64,000 nt of DNA, from NCBI GenBank assembly GCA_014116815.1, contig JACGYV010000004.1:28290-92289 (forward strand), in the 5' to 3' direction. A program made the position numbers and the translations under genes. The DNA is from Holosporaceae bacterium 'Namur'. Lineage in GTDB: Bacteria; Pseudomonadota; Alphaproteobacteria; Rickettsiales; Midichloriaceae. Shown here in pieces: positions 17,132-26,376 of this stretch; position 1 is the stretch's first letter, and every line of letters starts with the position of its first letter. A model generated the notes under the pieces. It made no database searches. It was not told where the DNA came from and worked only from the letters and a program-made list of their open reading frames with translations.

Positions 17132-18897
17132 TGCGTTCTTTTTTATATATATTTTTCTTATCGTTTTCACTCATTTTTATTGATATACGGATATCTTCCG
17201 CTTACTCGGAGAGCGGTTCATGCGCGGATTGGACAAGGGAGCCGGATACCATGGGGAAAAGGGAAGTATGTAAAGGCGGTTTTCCCACCACTAATGAACG
17301 CTTAAAAATAGCAAGGATTAATACCGATGCGTTTAGTCCCGTATATAAAATTTACCATCAATGGTGTTGGTTTCAATTTTTCGGCGAATGCGTACTTTGG
17401 GATACTAATATCCGTAGCGCAACATTTCATGAAAGTGATTTTTATAACCGGCTTAGTGAAAACTTTGGCTTGAGCTCTAATGCAAGACAGTTATTTTGTC
17501 ATACGGTTGCAGTGTATTCATATGCTCCCGGAGCAGGTTATCAGCATAGCGGAAGAAATGATACAAACCGTACGAAAATTTGCGGATATTACTGTATGTC
17601 CGATGTCGGGGGCACGTGCTCTCCTACTTTCAGTTGGGATTATTCCTTAATAGGATGTGTTGACGGCCCTATTTATCCCGGCCCTCCTACTTTTAATGAT
17701 ACGATCGCACCCGGAATGGAGCCGATAGTTGATGACACGATCGGGCTTGAAGATTCACTTGATGTAAACGGCAATCGAGTACAAGGATATATAAGTTTAG
17801 GCAGTAAATTCGATCAACCAGTAATTCGCTTAAATGAAATAACCGGTGCCGGAAGTATTGAACGCACGTTATTACTTAGATATAAGTTTCCTGGTGATAC
17901 TACAAATTACGACAATTTAAAAACTTGCAGCCAAATCCCGGGGTCGGAAAATAAAATAAGCTATTGTGCGCAAGTTCCATCCGATAATCCTTCGCAGGTA
18001 TGTATTTGTCAGGAAAACTCCTGTGCAAATGAAGTTTATTTAGGATGCGTACCAAGACCTACTCCTCGTCAATCAAACTACGGGATTGTCAGCGAATACA
18101 CTACCACTAACGGCACGGTTAGCGGCGAATCTACACAATATCCCGCCCTAAAATATTATTTTGTTAAATTAACAAATAGCGGAGGAATCATTTATATTGA
18201 TGCCGATGGTTCATTTGCTGCATACGGTAGTGATAAAATAGCCTATAAGCTTGATGCTGCGGGTAGTTTAACCGCAACACCGGCTAACGGCACCTTGAAA
18301 TATGCGACGCTTGCGCTATCTCCGACCTTCGGTAATCAAGAAAAAGAGTCCCCTCCGCTTAGAGAATATTATGAAAATATTCTTACCGCTTCTAACGGCC
18401 AAACTACAACTATACTTACACAAGACATTTCGGCAAAAGTTTACGGTGTACAATTTGCCGCATTCATTCCGCAATTTAATGAGGACGGGACATATCGCAA
18501 AGTAAAAATTATAACTCCTGCTATAAGAGCAAGTACAGACGGTTGCGGCGCTTATAGCGTAGTTGCGGGAGAAGACGGGTACACGGGTTCCGATATGTAT
18601 CCTTCATATACCGTCCCTTCAGGAAAAAGAATCAGAAATCTGTGCTGTGCTGGAGGAGCGGGGTCTTCTAACTGTTTACTTCCGCCTATTACGGCATGTA
18701 AAAATCCGAAAGGCGCTATGCTTGAGCCTGATTATACTGCTGAATTCTCAGTGTGTCCCGGAATTTATAACGGTGCTGTTGATGCTAATAAGCCTGATAA
18801 GATGTGTTTAGTCGAAAGCGATAGCTTAGTCGGAAAATCCGACTGGGATTTTATTAATGCAAAAGACCAAGTCTGTGTTGATATAATAGCGCCTTAA
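17131..18897 (+). CDS. Cysteine-rich exported protein coupled to virB4
   Basis: A 588-residue protein that I cannot assign to a family. It begins with a clear signal peptide (residues about 1-24, hydrophobic core LYIFFLSFSLIFIDIRI, cleavage near SSAYS). The mature part has 23 cysteines, several close together (ICGYYC, VCICQENSC, NLCCAGG), many Gly/Thr/Tyr residues and no membrane helix, as expected for a disulfide-bonded surface or periplasmic protein. Its ATG overlaps the virB4 stop (TAATG), so the two are co-translated and probably act together. In Rickettsiales the slot after virB4 is usually taken by long VirB6-like proteins whose extracytoplasmic domains are also cysteine-rich; this gene may be a relative lacking the membrane part. 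Confidence 0.7.
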   Translation: MRSFLYIFFLSFSLIFIDIRISSAYSESGSCADWTREPDTMGKREVCKGGFPTTNERLKIARINTDAFSPVYKIYHQWCWFQFFGECVLWDTNIRSATFHESDFYNRLSENFGLSSNARQLFCHTVAVYSYAPGAGYQHSGRNDTNRTKICGYYCMSDVGGTCSPTFSWDYSLIGCVDGPIYPGPPTFNDTIAPGMEPIVDDTIGLEDSLDVNGNRVQGYISLGSKFDQPVIRLNEITGAGSIERTLLLRYKFPGDTTNYDNLKTCSQIPGSENKISYCAQVPSDNPSQVCICQENSCANEVYLGCVPRPTPRQSNYGIVSEYTTTNGTVSGESTQYPALKYYFVKLTNSGGIIYIDADGSFAAYGSDKIAYKLDAAGSLTATPANGTLKYATLALSPTFGNQEKESPPLREYYENILTASNGQTTTILTQDISAKVYGVQFAAFIPQFNEDGTYRKVKIITPAIRASTDGCGAYSVVAGEDGYTGSDMYPSYTVPSGKRIRNLCCAGGAGSSNCLLPPITACKNPKGAMLEPDYTAEFSVCPGIYNGAVDANKPDKMCLVESDSLVGKSDWDFINAKDQVCVDIIAP

Positions 18898-19077
18898 TTA
18901 TTCCGGTTCTATGATCATAGAAAATATTATGGATATAAGATCTGATTTAATCTGATAATACTCCGGGTTATTGAAATTTTACGATTGATTAGTAGTTAAA
19001 GTTATAATAAAGTGAGGTTTTGAGTTTTAAATCCTTAAATATTTTAACAATAATTATGTTATTAAAGGTAAAAAAAA

Positions 19078-19533
19078 ATGATTCTTTGGAATGATATAAA
19101 GTTAGCTCTTCAATTAAGGAATAGTGAAATAGATGAAGATGAAAAACTTTATTACTATTTAGTTACTGTTGTACTCTTTACAATATGCGGTTTAAAGGGG
19201 GGGTTGTTAGCTTTATCAGTTGAAATAGTAGGATTATTTTGTATATTTAAAGCTAATAGCCGAGGAGATAATAAAGATTTCATCGAGCGAGTTGTTTGCC
19301 TTTCCTTACCGATTGCGGTTAAAGGGTTTGTACTTTTACTACTAATAATATCAATTGAAATGCTAATGCTTGAATTTATTATTAATAGTAAAGCGGGATT
19401 AAACTCGTTTATTATAATGAATAGTTTATTTTATTTATTTTATTATTATAACCGTTTATATAAATGTTTATATAAATGTATAAAAGTTGCATGCGGGCTA
19501 AGAGAGAGGCAACAACAACTTTCCGGCTCATAA
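19078..19533 (+). CDS. Hypothetical small membrane protein
   Basis: A 151-residue protein without a recognisable family. Three or four hydrophobic segments are visible: LVTVVLFTICGLKGGLLALS (about 30-55, perhaps two helices), LSLPIAVKGFVLLLLIISIE (about 80-100) and FIIMNSLFYLFYYYN (about 118-133). The tail is basic with three spaced cysteines (YKCLYKCIKVAC). Codon use is similar to neighbouring genes. It lies alone between the T4SS pair and ftsZ, on the same strand as both. An inner-membrane location is the only safe prediction. Confidence 0.55.
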   Translation: MILWNDIKLALQLRNSEIDEDEKLYYYLVTVVLFTICGLKGGLLALSVEIVGLFCIFKANSRGDNKDFIERVVCLSLPIAVKGFVLLLLIISIEMLMLEFIINSKAGLNSFIIMNSLFYLFYYYNRLYKCLYKCIKVACGLRERQQQLSGS

Positions 19534-19663
19534 AACAAGCAGACGGAGCACTTATTTAAACTTTAAATTATGTGTTGCATTTATAACAATAGGGGTTGTA
19601 ATTATCACCTTTAATGATACTATTAATTGAGAATATTTTATCTAAAATTTAGAGTTATAATTT

Positions 19664-21052
19664 ATGGCATTAAGTATTAGTCTTCCAAGCAACATGGATA
19701 TGATAGTAAAAATCGGAGTATTCGGTGTTGGCGGAGCGGGTAATAACGCAGTCAATAACATGATTACGTCGAACCTTGAAGGGGTGGATTTTTGGGCGGC
19801 GAATACTGATGCACAAGCATTGGATCACGCACTTACCAGTAACAGAATTCAGTTGGGAGCAACTTCGACAAAAGGATTAGGAGCCGGTTCTCATCCTGAG
19901 GTCGGTAAAGGAGCAGCGGAAGAATCAATGAGTGAACTTCTTTCCGCGATGGAAAATTTGAATATGGTGTTTATCACCGCAGGTATGGGAGGCGGAACCG
20001 GAACAGGTGCAGCTCCCGTCATCGCTAAAGCTGCAAAAGAAAAAAATATCTTAACCGTGGGTGTTGTTACCAAGCCGTTTCATTTTGAAGGAATGCGCAG
20101 GATGAAAGTTGCCGAACTCGGTTTAGAAGAAATGCAAAAATATGTGGATACATTAATTGTGATCCCGAACCAAAATTTATTTAGAATCGCTAATGAAAAG
20201 ACAACTTTTGCAGATGCTTTTAAAATGGCGGATAATGTTTTGCATTCGGGAGTAAGAGGTATAACCGACTTAATCACCATGCCGGGACTTATTAACCTGG
20301 ACTTTGCGGATATTAGAACCGTTATGAGTGAAATGGGTAAAGCAATGATGGGCACCGGTGAAGCTGACGGTGAAAATCGCGCGATTAAGGCAGCTGAAAA
20401 TGCCATCTCTAATCCGCTCCTAGATAATTCATCCATGAAAGGTGCTAAAGGCGTGCTGATCAACATCACGGGTGGCGCGGATATGACCTTATTTGAAGTT
20501 GATGAAGCAGCTAACAGAATTAGAGAAGAAGTCGACGGCGAAGCGAATATTATTTTCGGTTCCGCTTTCAATGCGGATTTAGAAGGAAAAATCAGAGTAT
20601 CGGTGGTTGCAACCGGCATTGATTCCGAACATTTCATCAAACGCACTAAACCTGATGTAAATTACCAAAAGCCTGAAAATATTATAACGAAACCTCAAGC
20701 GATTGATACAACTACTTATGCTAATGATTCGGAGACTGAAAGTGAAGAGCAGCAGACGAGCAATGCTTTTATAGCACCGAAACCGGCTGAACCTGAAGAA
20801 TATGAGTTTCAAAACTTGGTTAATGATCAAAAAGAGGATGCGGAAGACAATACATCTTTTGAGCACACTCAACCGGCCGCTGAAGCTTCAACTGATAAAA
20901 CCAAAGAAGCTAAACCTTTCAGTTTATTCAGTAAAGTTACTTCAAGCTTTGCACATAAAAATACCTCTAATGACGATAAATCTCAGAAGCAGCCTTCAAA
21001 AGAGGATTTATTTGATATTCCTGCATTCTTAAGAAGAAAAGGTAATCAATAA
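19664..21052 (+). CDS. ftsZ: Cell division protein FtsZ
   Basis: FtsZ is the tubulin-like GTPase that forms the division ring. The 462-residue protein has the GTP-binding signature [20 protein letters not shown] (about residues 103-122), the N-terminal [14 protein letters not shown] loop and the catalytic T7 loop [11 protein letters not shown]. After about residue 330 comes a long acidic linker rich in Glu, Asp, Ser and Gln, ending in [12 protein letters not shown], the conserved peptide that binds FtsA and other membrane tethers. The linker is longer than in E. coli, as is usual in alphaproteobacteria. It is not within a dcw cluster here. Confidence 0.98.
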   Translation: MALSISLPSNMDMIVKIGVFGVGGAGNNAVNNMITSNLEGVDFWAANTDAQALDHALTSNRIQLGATSTKGLGAGSHPEVGKGAAEESMSELLSAMENLNMVFITAGMGGGTGTGAAPVIAKAAKEKNILTVGVVTKPFHFEGMRRMKVAELGLEEMQKYVDTLIVIPNQNLFRIANEKTTFADAFKMADNVLHSGVRGITDLITMPGLINLDFADIRTVMSEMGKAMMGTGEADGENRAIKAAENAISNPLLDNSSMKGAKGVLINITGGADMTLFEVDEAANRIREEVDGEANIIFGSAFNADLEGKIRVSVVATGIDSEHFIKRTKPDVNYQKPENIITKPQAIDTTTYANDSETESEEQQTSNAFIAPKPAEPEEYEFQNLVNDQKEDAEDNTSFEHTQPAAEASTDKTKEAKPFSLFSKVTSSFAHKNTSNDDKSQKQPSKEDLFDIPAFLRRKGNQ

Positions 21053-21536
21053 CTTTCAAACATACAATGATTTAACCGGCTATTATAAAACCTCTTAAAA
21101 ATTATGGAATAATGTTTTTTAAAAAGGCTTAAAATAGCCGCGTATGAATTGATACCAATTAATTACATATCTGTTGTTTACAGTAAATTAAACTATAAAT
21201 CTGAGAATATAGTGTATTAAGTTGAATACCAAACGCATTTATCCAAATACAATAAGTTAAGCTTGATATGACTATATAGCCTGTAACTAAAAAATCAGAT
21301 AATAAAGTAGTAAGAAGCACGCGCCTCGCGCTCATTTATACGCAAACTTAGTTTAATTTTTTATAGTTCAACTTTGCTCCATGTATGTAGTATATTCAAC
21401 TTAATTTACTATATACCCCCATAAGCAGATTGGCCATCAACTACTTGAACAGATAATATATTTAAATAATAAGAATTATTTTTAAGAAAGCTTATTATGC
21501 CTTTACAAAAAGGTTAATTTATTATCTCACCATTAT
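21053..21536. other. Intergenic region with a long-range inverted repeat and a MITE
   Basis: CGGCTATT at 21077-21084 and AATAGCCG at 21133-21140 could pair as a stem closing a 48-base loop just after ftsZ. The region is otherwise filled by a MITE copy at 21208-21413 (listed separately). No open frame of note. Confidence 0.55.
21208..21413 (-). mobile_element. MITE copy with 22-base terminal inverted repeats
   Basis: The element starts tatagtgtattaagttgaat and ends attcaacttaatttactata, an inverted repeat with TA at each end. Its interior is the reverse complement of the 240-base element at 44397-44636 (shared blocks include catttatacgcaaacttagt and ttatagttcaactttgctcc) but lacks about 34 bases around the central hairpin. 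It encodes no protein. The ends match those next to IS630-type transposase fragments in this window, so it is probably mobilised by such a transposase. Confidence 0.75.
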
Positions 21537-22037
21537 TTAAAAATTATCCCATAAAGAACTGCCCGTATTGCTTAGGATAACGGGCATATTACTGAAACCT
21601 AATTTTATTTCATATAAATTATCAGCCAGGCAATAGGAAAGATTATCAGCACAATGCCCTTCGTTCAGATAAGTTTTAAACTCTTCCCTAAATAGAACAT
21701 ATTCTATATTTTCTTCAATACAATTACTAAACTTCGGTTCAAAGTTTTCTGCATTACTGTTTTCCTTATAACATTTCGATACAATATTAGTACATATAGC
21801 AAAATCTGATTTATTATAATTAAATGCATTATCATATAGTTTATTAAATAAACTTGTTATCTTTAAGATGTTAAATGCTCCTTCAGCCCTCTTCTCCAGC
21901 TTAGCGTCCATTTGGTTATTTAGAACCTTTAGTACATTATATTTCTCACATAACGCTCGGGAGAAAGTATTCTGCTCACAGGATAAATCACCACATTCTT
22001 TTTCCGGAAAGATCGGCATCATAAAATTTTTCCTCAT
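21537..22037 (-). CDS. Hypothetical protein
   Basis: A 166-residue soluble protein, not recognised. A good GGGAG stands 9 bases before the ATG, supporting translation. Eight cysteines are spread along the chain (KECGDLSCEQ, ICTNIVSKCYKEN, SNCIEENIEY, HCADNLSYCLADN), several separated by four to six residues, and helices rich in Asn, Glu and Lys dominate. There is no signal peptide or membrane helix. It sits alone between a MITE and the GTA tail genes. The cysteine content may reflect metal binding or disulfides after export; neither can be decided. Confidence 0.5.
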   Translation of the reverse strand: MRKNFMMPIFPEKECGDLSCEQNTFSRALCEKYNVLKVLNNQMDAKLEKRAEGAFNILKITSLFNKLYDNAFNYNKSDFAICTNIVSKCYKENSNAENFEPKFSNCIEENIEYVLFREEFKTYLNEGHCADNLSYCLADNLYEIKLGFSNMPVILSNTGSSLWDNF

Positions 22038-22194
22038 AAACTATACTCCCGTTAAATAAATTAATTAAAAATTATTTAGAAACTAAAACTGATTAATAAA
22101 TCCTTTCCGAATATACTCTTTTTTAAAAATAAATGGTATACTTTCCGAGAATTTTTATGCTTAATTTATGGGTGGTATGATAGAAAAAATAGCA

Positions 22195-25100
22195 TTACAA
22201 AGTAAGCCGCCTTATAAGTTCAGATGGTACCGAAACTTCATTCCCTTCCCCTATCGTTTGAGAAAGTTGTGAAATCTTAATCATAGCTCCTTTCTCTTTT
22301 AGTATCTTTATAATTTCCAAGTCTATTTTCAGCTCGGGAATACGGGTAATTATCTCTTTTAAAACTTCATTATTAGTTACTCTCACTAAATATTCTTCTT
22401 TCTCTTCATTAAGCACAACATCAACATTATCCCGTAGTTCTCCATCTCCTCTTGTTCTTCGTAGCCATTGCAATGTTTTTAAATTATTCGTTTCTTTTGT
22501 AACATGAGGATAACATGGGCTGTAAGGTTTTAAACAATTAGCCTGATACGTTATTTTCTTAAGCTCGACTTCCTTATCTTCAAGTTCACCAAAGCTTATT
22601 GCTTTATAAAGAGCTGTTTTACCGATATATTGGTTAGGTATTTCAACATATTCTAAACTTTCATCTAAAAGTATAAACCTATCTCCGCTACTATGGTTAC
22701 CGATTTCTTTTTCAGTACCGAATCTTCCTCTTAGAAACTTACTTAGTTTATATTGATTCTCACTCAGAAGCTCAGCATTTTGAAATTGGATAATCTCATT
22801 ATTTATCACAGCTAAATTGCCGTAATTAATTAATTCATCAAAGCTTATGCTCTTTAAGCTACCGCTTATGATATTTACCGTCACTGAACTTTCAAGATCA
22901 ATAACTCCCGGAATTGCCTCATTATTTAAAGTGCTTAACACCGCTCCCATAGTCGCAGCTCTTTTTACTCGGCAAATTTCTTTATATTCTTGTGTATTAA
23001 AATTTAAATATACGGTGCAGCCGCTCCAATTGCTGCTCAGTGGGCAAGCTGCAAATAGTACCCTACCCGTCTGATTAGTTTTTTCCCCTCCCAGTAACGG
23101 TATATCTAAAATTTCCAGGTAAGTTTCTGCAATTCTATTATCAACGGAATTTGTACCGCTAATATCCATATCAGGTCTCATATCATATAACTCAAGATTT
23201 TCAGCTACCCCTTCAACTTTTAAAACACGGTTTTTACCTAAACATATATTAGTAATTCTAATTAAATGCTTTTCATTGTTAACCTCAATTTCAACTAAAT
23301 TTCCCGGGTTAAGAAATGCATATTTAAGTGATAGGGTAAAAGCATATTGCATCTGCTCAAGCCATGAACCGAACAACGCTATATCAGCAATTCTTCGCGC
23401 GATATGCTCAGTCATAACAATCGGCAAGTTAATGGTTAGTTGCTCCTGACTTGAGGTGTGATATCTTTGTGCATGAACGGTAGAAACCTGGAAATCACGG
23501 TAAGAATTGAAGAAATTAATATTAATGAATTGAGGAAGCTCCGTTTCCTGCACTCTTTTTATATGAATTGTTTCAATATTATCTCTTGAGACTTTAGTAG
23601 CAACTAAGTCATCCGAATCAATTTTATATATTTCTTTATGTATCCGCGGCATAAAAGTAAGGCGCCGGTTCTGCTCAACAATATCAAAGAAGTAAGTTTG
23701 TTGGAGCATTTTGATCACATTTCTTAGATTGCTTGGTGATGTAATACAAAATCCCTCAATCGGGTGATTAAGTTTAGAGATATCAATATCGGATTGCTTT
23801 AATGCAGTCCTTTGCAACAGCTCCATAATCACTTGCGCAAGAGTCGAGATACCTAATTTACCTTGTACCCAGTGCCCTCTAACCCAGCAGGCACCATCAG
23901 CCCAAACATCATTTAAATTAGGCCAATAAGGATAAGGCCTTGCATCCCATGTCCATAAAAACTTATTTTCAATCATCTCGGAATTTCGCCATTTCTTCTC
24001 GGTAGCCTCAATTGCGACGCGCTGAGCAAAAAGGTCTATACTTGCATCGGAATGAATCGGGACATTTGATTCCGAGGTAGACGGATCATAAAATACGTTC
24101 GGCTGGTTTGAAGCACAAGTTATCGAGGGAAATCCATATTCGGTAAACCAAATTTTTTTAGATTTCGGTACCCAGGAAGATTTTTTACCGTCAGGGTTAT
24201 AGTGCTCATTCTCCCACCAATACTTTATATTTTTCCATGCCCATTCGGGTGATAAATCCGCTTTACCTTCTTTTTTAGCCGAGTCCGAATAATAAAAATC
24301 ATATCCTTCTCCCGACTCCCATCCCTTCATTAATTTCTCAACATCATATACACTGTGTTTTTCATTACTAAGCGGGAAATATGCATCGATTCCGATGAAA
24401 TCAATATAAGGAGACGTCCATAAATCATCGAGATGGTGCCAACCTTCATCGGAGTGGTGATATTCACTCCAATCGGCAGCATAACTGACTTTAACCTCCT
24501 CTCCTAAAATAACTTTTACTTTAGCTGCTAAATTTATTAGCTCCTCAACAGCCGGAAATTTATTATCTTTAGCTTTTACAGCGGTTAGATTTTTTAACTC
24601 CGAGCCGATGATAAAAGCATCAACTTTACCTTTAACCAGAAGAGCATAATGCAAAATAAATTCATTATAACCCCGTTTTTTATTAAAAAAGCTTTTAACA
24701 TCTTTGGCTTCACCCGATATATGTCCTCGCCACGGCTTATTCTCTTGATCCACCAAGAGCATAGGGTAGAACATTACTTTAAATCCTCTCGATTTCATTT
24801 CATCCAAGTAGCGTGATATACTTTCATCATTAGTAGTACCGCCGTAAATCGGACGTCTTTCTTTCTGAGTAATAAGTCGAGCTGTTTCACGAGTAAATCC
24901 GGCAACTTTCCACACTGAAGGAGTAGTCAGCACATTAGCTTTATATTCAACTCCCGGTTCGATAATTGCATTATTTATATCAAGCGAAGAGGCAAACCAT
25001 GAAACTACTGGAGCAACCCATTTAACATTAGGCAGTGTTTCTTTCAACTGATCCAGCGCGAGCACGGCATCAGCCTTACCCGGTAAGTTATTCCGGTTAA

Positions 25101-25890
25101 TTGATTGCCGCATTCCCCTTTGAATCCAACCCCCGTCATAATAATCCACATCCAGTTTTTGCTGCGTATTCGTATCATAAACAAACTCCCCGCAACCGGG
25201 AATAATAATAATTGATTCAATTAAATCCTCTACTCTTTCTACTTCCCCGCCGGAGCTGATTTCCTTTCTTACTTCAAAATTAAAATTAGGAATACGATTG
25301 CCGAATTCCGCAAGCTCTAAATTTTCAAATACTACATAAGCAACCCCGCGATAAGCCGGCGTTTTTCCTATTCCCTGTATGCTTTCTATCAAAGGATCCG
25401 GAAGTTGGGTTTCATCTCCCCGATAAATCCTCATATTATAAAGAGTGGGATCTAACACTCTTCCATCGGCTATCACCTTATTAATTGAAGAAATTTTTCC
25501 TTCACATAATGCAATTGCAAGTGAAATACTGTAACTGTAATCAGTATGGGTTTGCTTAATTTTCATCCCCTTACCGCCGGTCTGGCGCCTGATATGAGAA
25601 GCTTCCTTGATATCGGTTGCCCATATAATATTACCTGCAATAAGTGCGCTACCGAAAAGTATATTAATCATTTCACCGTATACTGAGCTTTGCACTGCTA
25701 AATCGGAAAGTCTCTTACCGTAAGTATTAATATTCTGCTTACTTCCAAATAGGTTTTGATCAATAAATGAGCCGGCAAAACTTCCGGCCAGTTGTCCGAT
25801 ACTTGCCCCGAGCGCACTTCCGATACCTGCCATACTTCCTAAGCCTGCACCTGCAATGCTTCCGACACTACTTAAAATAATTGAAGCCAT
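22195..25890 (-). CDS. Gene transfer agent / phage tail host-specificity protein with TIM-barrel domain
   Basis: A 1231-residue protein matching the large tail-tip protein of the Rhodobacter gene transfer agent (gp15 type). The N-terminal 70 residues are Gly/Ala-rich and hydrophobic (SVGSIAGAGLGSMAGIGSAL). The central part, about 330-700, is the GTA TIM-barrel domain (KVMFYPMLLVDQENKPWRGH, SPYIDFIGIDAYFPLSNEKH, KKIWFTEYGFPSITCASNQP). This is followed by the phage-tail_3 region and a C-terminal receptor-binding-like part (RGRFGTEKEIGNHSSGDRFI). It directly follows the NlpC/P60 gene, the same order as in GTA clusters. Only these two of about 15 GTA genes are here, consistent with the scattered GTA remnants known in Rickettsiales. 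The frame is intact, suggesting it is still under selection. Confidence 0.88.
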   Translation of the reverse strand: MASIILSSVGSIAGAGLGSMAGIGSALGASIGQLAGSFAGSFIDQNLFGSKQNINTYGKRLSDLAVQSSVYGEMINILFGSALIAGNIIWATDIKEASHIRRQTGGKGMKIKQTHTDYSYSISLAIALCEGKISSINKVIADGRVLDPTLYNMRIYRGDETQLPDPLIESIQGIGKTPAYRGVAYVVFENLELAEFGNRIPNFNFEVRKEISSGGEVERVEDLIESIIIIPGCGEFVYDTNTQQKLDVDYYDGGWIQRGMRQSINRNNLPGKADAVLALDQLKETLPNVKWVAPVVSWFASSLDINNAIIEPGVEYKANVLTTPSVWKVAGFTRETARLITQKERRPIYGGTTNDESISRYLDEMKSRGFKVMFYPMLLVDQENKPWRGHISGEAKDVKSFFNKKRGYNEFILHYALLVKGKVDAFIIGSELKNLTAVKAKDNKFPAVEELINLAAKVKVILGEEVKVSYAADWSEYHHSDEGWHHLDDLWTSPYIDFIGIDAYFPLSNEKHSVYDVEKLMKGWESGEGYDFYYSDSAKKEGKADLSPEWAWKNIKYWWENEHYNPDGKKSSWVPKSKKIWFTEYGFPSITCASNQPNVFYDPSTSESNVPIHSDASIDLFAQRVAIEATEKKWRNSEMIENKFLWTWDARPYPYWPNLNDVWADGACWVRGHWVQGKLGISTLAQVIMELLQRTALKQSDIDISKLNHPIEGFCITSPSNLRNVIKMLQQTYFFDIVEQNRRLTFMPRIHKEIYKIDSDDLVATKVSRDNIETIHIKRVQETELPQFININFFNSYRDFQVSTVHAQRYHTSSQEQLTINLPIVMTEHIARRIADIALFGSWLEQMQYAFTLSLKYAFLNPGNLVEIEVNNEKHLIRITNICLGKNRVLKVEGVAENLELYDMRPDMDISGTNSVDNRIAETYLEILDIPLLGGEKTNQTGRVLFAACPLSSNWSGCTVYLNFNTQEYKEICRVKRAATMGAVLSTLNNEAIPGVIDLESSVTVNIISGSLKSISFDELINYGNLAVINNEIIQFQNAELLSENQYKLSKFLRGRFGTEKEIGNHSSGDRFILLDESLEYVEIPNQYIGKTALYKAISFGELEDKEVELKKITYQANCLKPYSPCYPHVTKETNNLKTLQWLRRTRGDGELRDNVDVVLNEEKEEYLVRVTNNEVLKEIITRIPELKIDLEIIKILKEKGAMIKISQLSQTIGEGNEVSVPSELIRRLTL

Positions 25891-25896
25891 ATTTAA

Positions 25897-26343
25897 TTAC
25901 CCCCTGTTTACAAATTGATAAATTTTTATAATTTTATATTTAAGCTCATCGGTTAACCTATGCTCAACCACCTTACTTCTACTAATGCAAGCATGAATTA
26001 GCGAAAAATTTTCTGTACTATAATCCGCAATAATTCCTAGATGATATGAATTCGGCAAACCTTGAAATAAAACAATATTGCCTAAATTGAGAAAATCGGT
26101 TTCTTCTAAGTGTTGCGTTAACTGCTTTTTTAAATACTCTGTTCCGTCAAATATGGAATAGTTTAAAATATCATAATCTTTAATTAACCCGCCTTGCTTA
26201 GAATAAATGGTAAGAGATTCCGCAACCCCTACAATAAGGCCTATACAATCCACTCCTACCCCTTTTTTTCTTCCTTGCAGATGGAAGGGAGTGTTTAAAA
26301 AGCTTCGAGCCTCAGCTACTATTCTTGCATTTATTGTTATCAT
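25897..26343 (-). CDS. GTA/phage-associated NlpC/P60 cell-wall peptidase
   Basis: A 148-residue NlpC/P60 peptidase matching gp14 of gene transfer agents, used to cut peptidoglycan during particle entry. The catalytic cysteine is in GVDCIGLIVGVAESL (residue 31), the histidine in LPNSYHLGIIADYS (residue about 102) and a third polar residue in SLIHACISRSKVVEHRL. The start MITINARIVAEARSFLNTPF is typical, including the TPFHLQG segment. It is 6 bases upstream of the large tail protein and they form one unit. An intact active site implies the enzyme may still function even though the rest of the cluster is not here. Confidence 0.86.
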   Translation of the reverse strand: MITINARIVAEARSFLNTPFHLQGRKKGVGVDCIGLIVGVAESLTIYSKQGGLIKDYDILNYSIFDGTEYLKKQLTQHLEETDFLNLGNIVLFQGLPNSYHLGIIADYSTENFSLIHACISRSKVVEHRLTDELKYKIIKIYQFVNRG

Positions 26344-26376
26344 GGTTATATTTTCAAAAAAAATTAGTTGGTTGAT

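Noticed and set aside
20080..20646. Open frame of 188 codons opposite ftsZ
   Set aside because: A shadow of the highly conserved ftsZ frame; product is serine/alanine-rich with no plausible start signal.
22195..26343. Intact prophage
   Set aside because: Only the two GTA tail-tip genes are present; no capsid, terminase, portal or integrase gene is next to them.
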